Assembly: GCA_020721255.1 (NCBI GenBank)
Contig: DYND01000011.1
Coordinates: 1-45,657, forward strand
DNA length: 45,657 bases
Direction: 5' to 3'
From: Chlorobium chlorochromatii
Lineage (GTDB): Bacteria; Bacteroidota; Chlorobiia; Chlorobiales; Chlorobiaceae
In this document: piece after piece, positions 45,657 through 45,657 of the stretch
Layout of the letters: every line of letters begins with the position of its first letter
How positions within the stretch are numbered: position 1 is the stretch's first letter
The notes under the pieces: generated by a model
The model's database searches: none
Seen by the model: the letters and a program-made list of their open reading frames with translations, nothing else
What the model was told of the DNA's origin: nothing
Position numbers and translations under genes: made by a program

Positions 45657-45657
45657 C

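Noticed and set aside
1..45657. CRISPR array, insertion sequence, integrase or prophage
   Set aside because: No regularly spaced repeats, transposase, integrase or phage structural gene was found on either strand.

Overview
The window most likely comes from a green sulfur bacterium (Chlorobi/Chlorobiales). The evidence is a gene resembling bacteriochlorophyllide dehydrogenase (bchC), a complete PsrABC-type polysulfide/thiosulfate reductase locus with its own chaperone and moaA, a class A RNase P RNA, and moderate GC. The secreted adhesin-like proteins and the type I exporter would suit a Chlorobium such as the C. chlorochromatii consortium epibiont, but the species is a guess.

Layout. Positions 1-3238 hold recC, cut by the left window edge. 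Positions 3239-6259 are a damaged accessory patch: a frameshifted hicB antitoxin, a possible hicA stub after a run of nine G, and a DUF4347 surface protein read from the other strand with a frameshift near its N-terminus. Positions 6351-9514 carry an orphan two-domain sugar/nucleoside ABC ATPase abutting bchC, with ogt diverging. A GDT1-type cation transporter and an MFS transporter converge at about 10.2 kb.

Positions 11823-18722 look like one regulatory and effector unit. A DUF4405 membrane protein with helical repeats, a membrane histidine kinase and an NtrC-type sigma-54 activator are followed by a sigma-54-like promoter, three small exported calcium-loop proteins and a predicted outer-membrane beta-barrel. 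This is my main candidate for an undescribed system.

Positions 18735-26516 are housekeeping: rnpB, a zinc-ribbon coiled-coil protein, tRNA-Leu(CAG), rpmG, lysA, metF, comEC with a degenerate C-terminal domain, and argH. Positions 26720-35615 are the redox and molybdenum block: a NifX-like protein with a small zinc-ribbon partner, a divergent FAD pyridine-nucleotide-disulfide reductase, then torD-psrC-psrB-psrA-moaA on the minus strand, and a membrane-anchored SET-domain protein. An MFS transporter follows.

Positions 37103-43180 encode a four-gene type I secretion system with two tandem ABC subunits, an HlyD adaptor and a TolC channel. Ribonuclease R closes the window and ends one base before its right edge. 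No CRISPR array, insertion sequence, prophage or integrase was seen.
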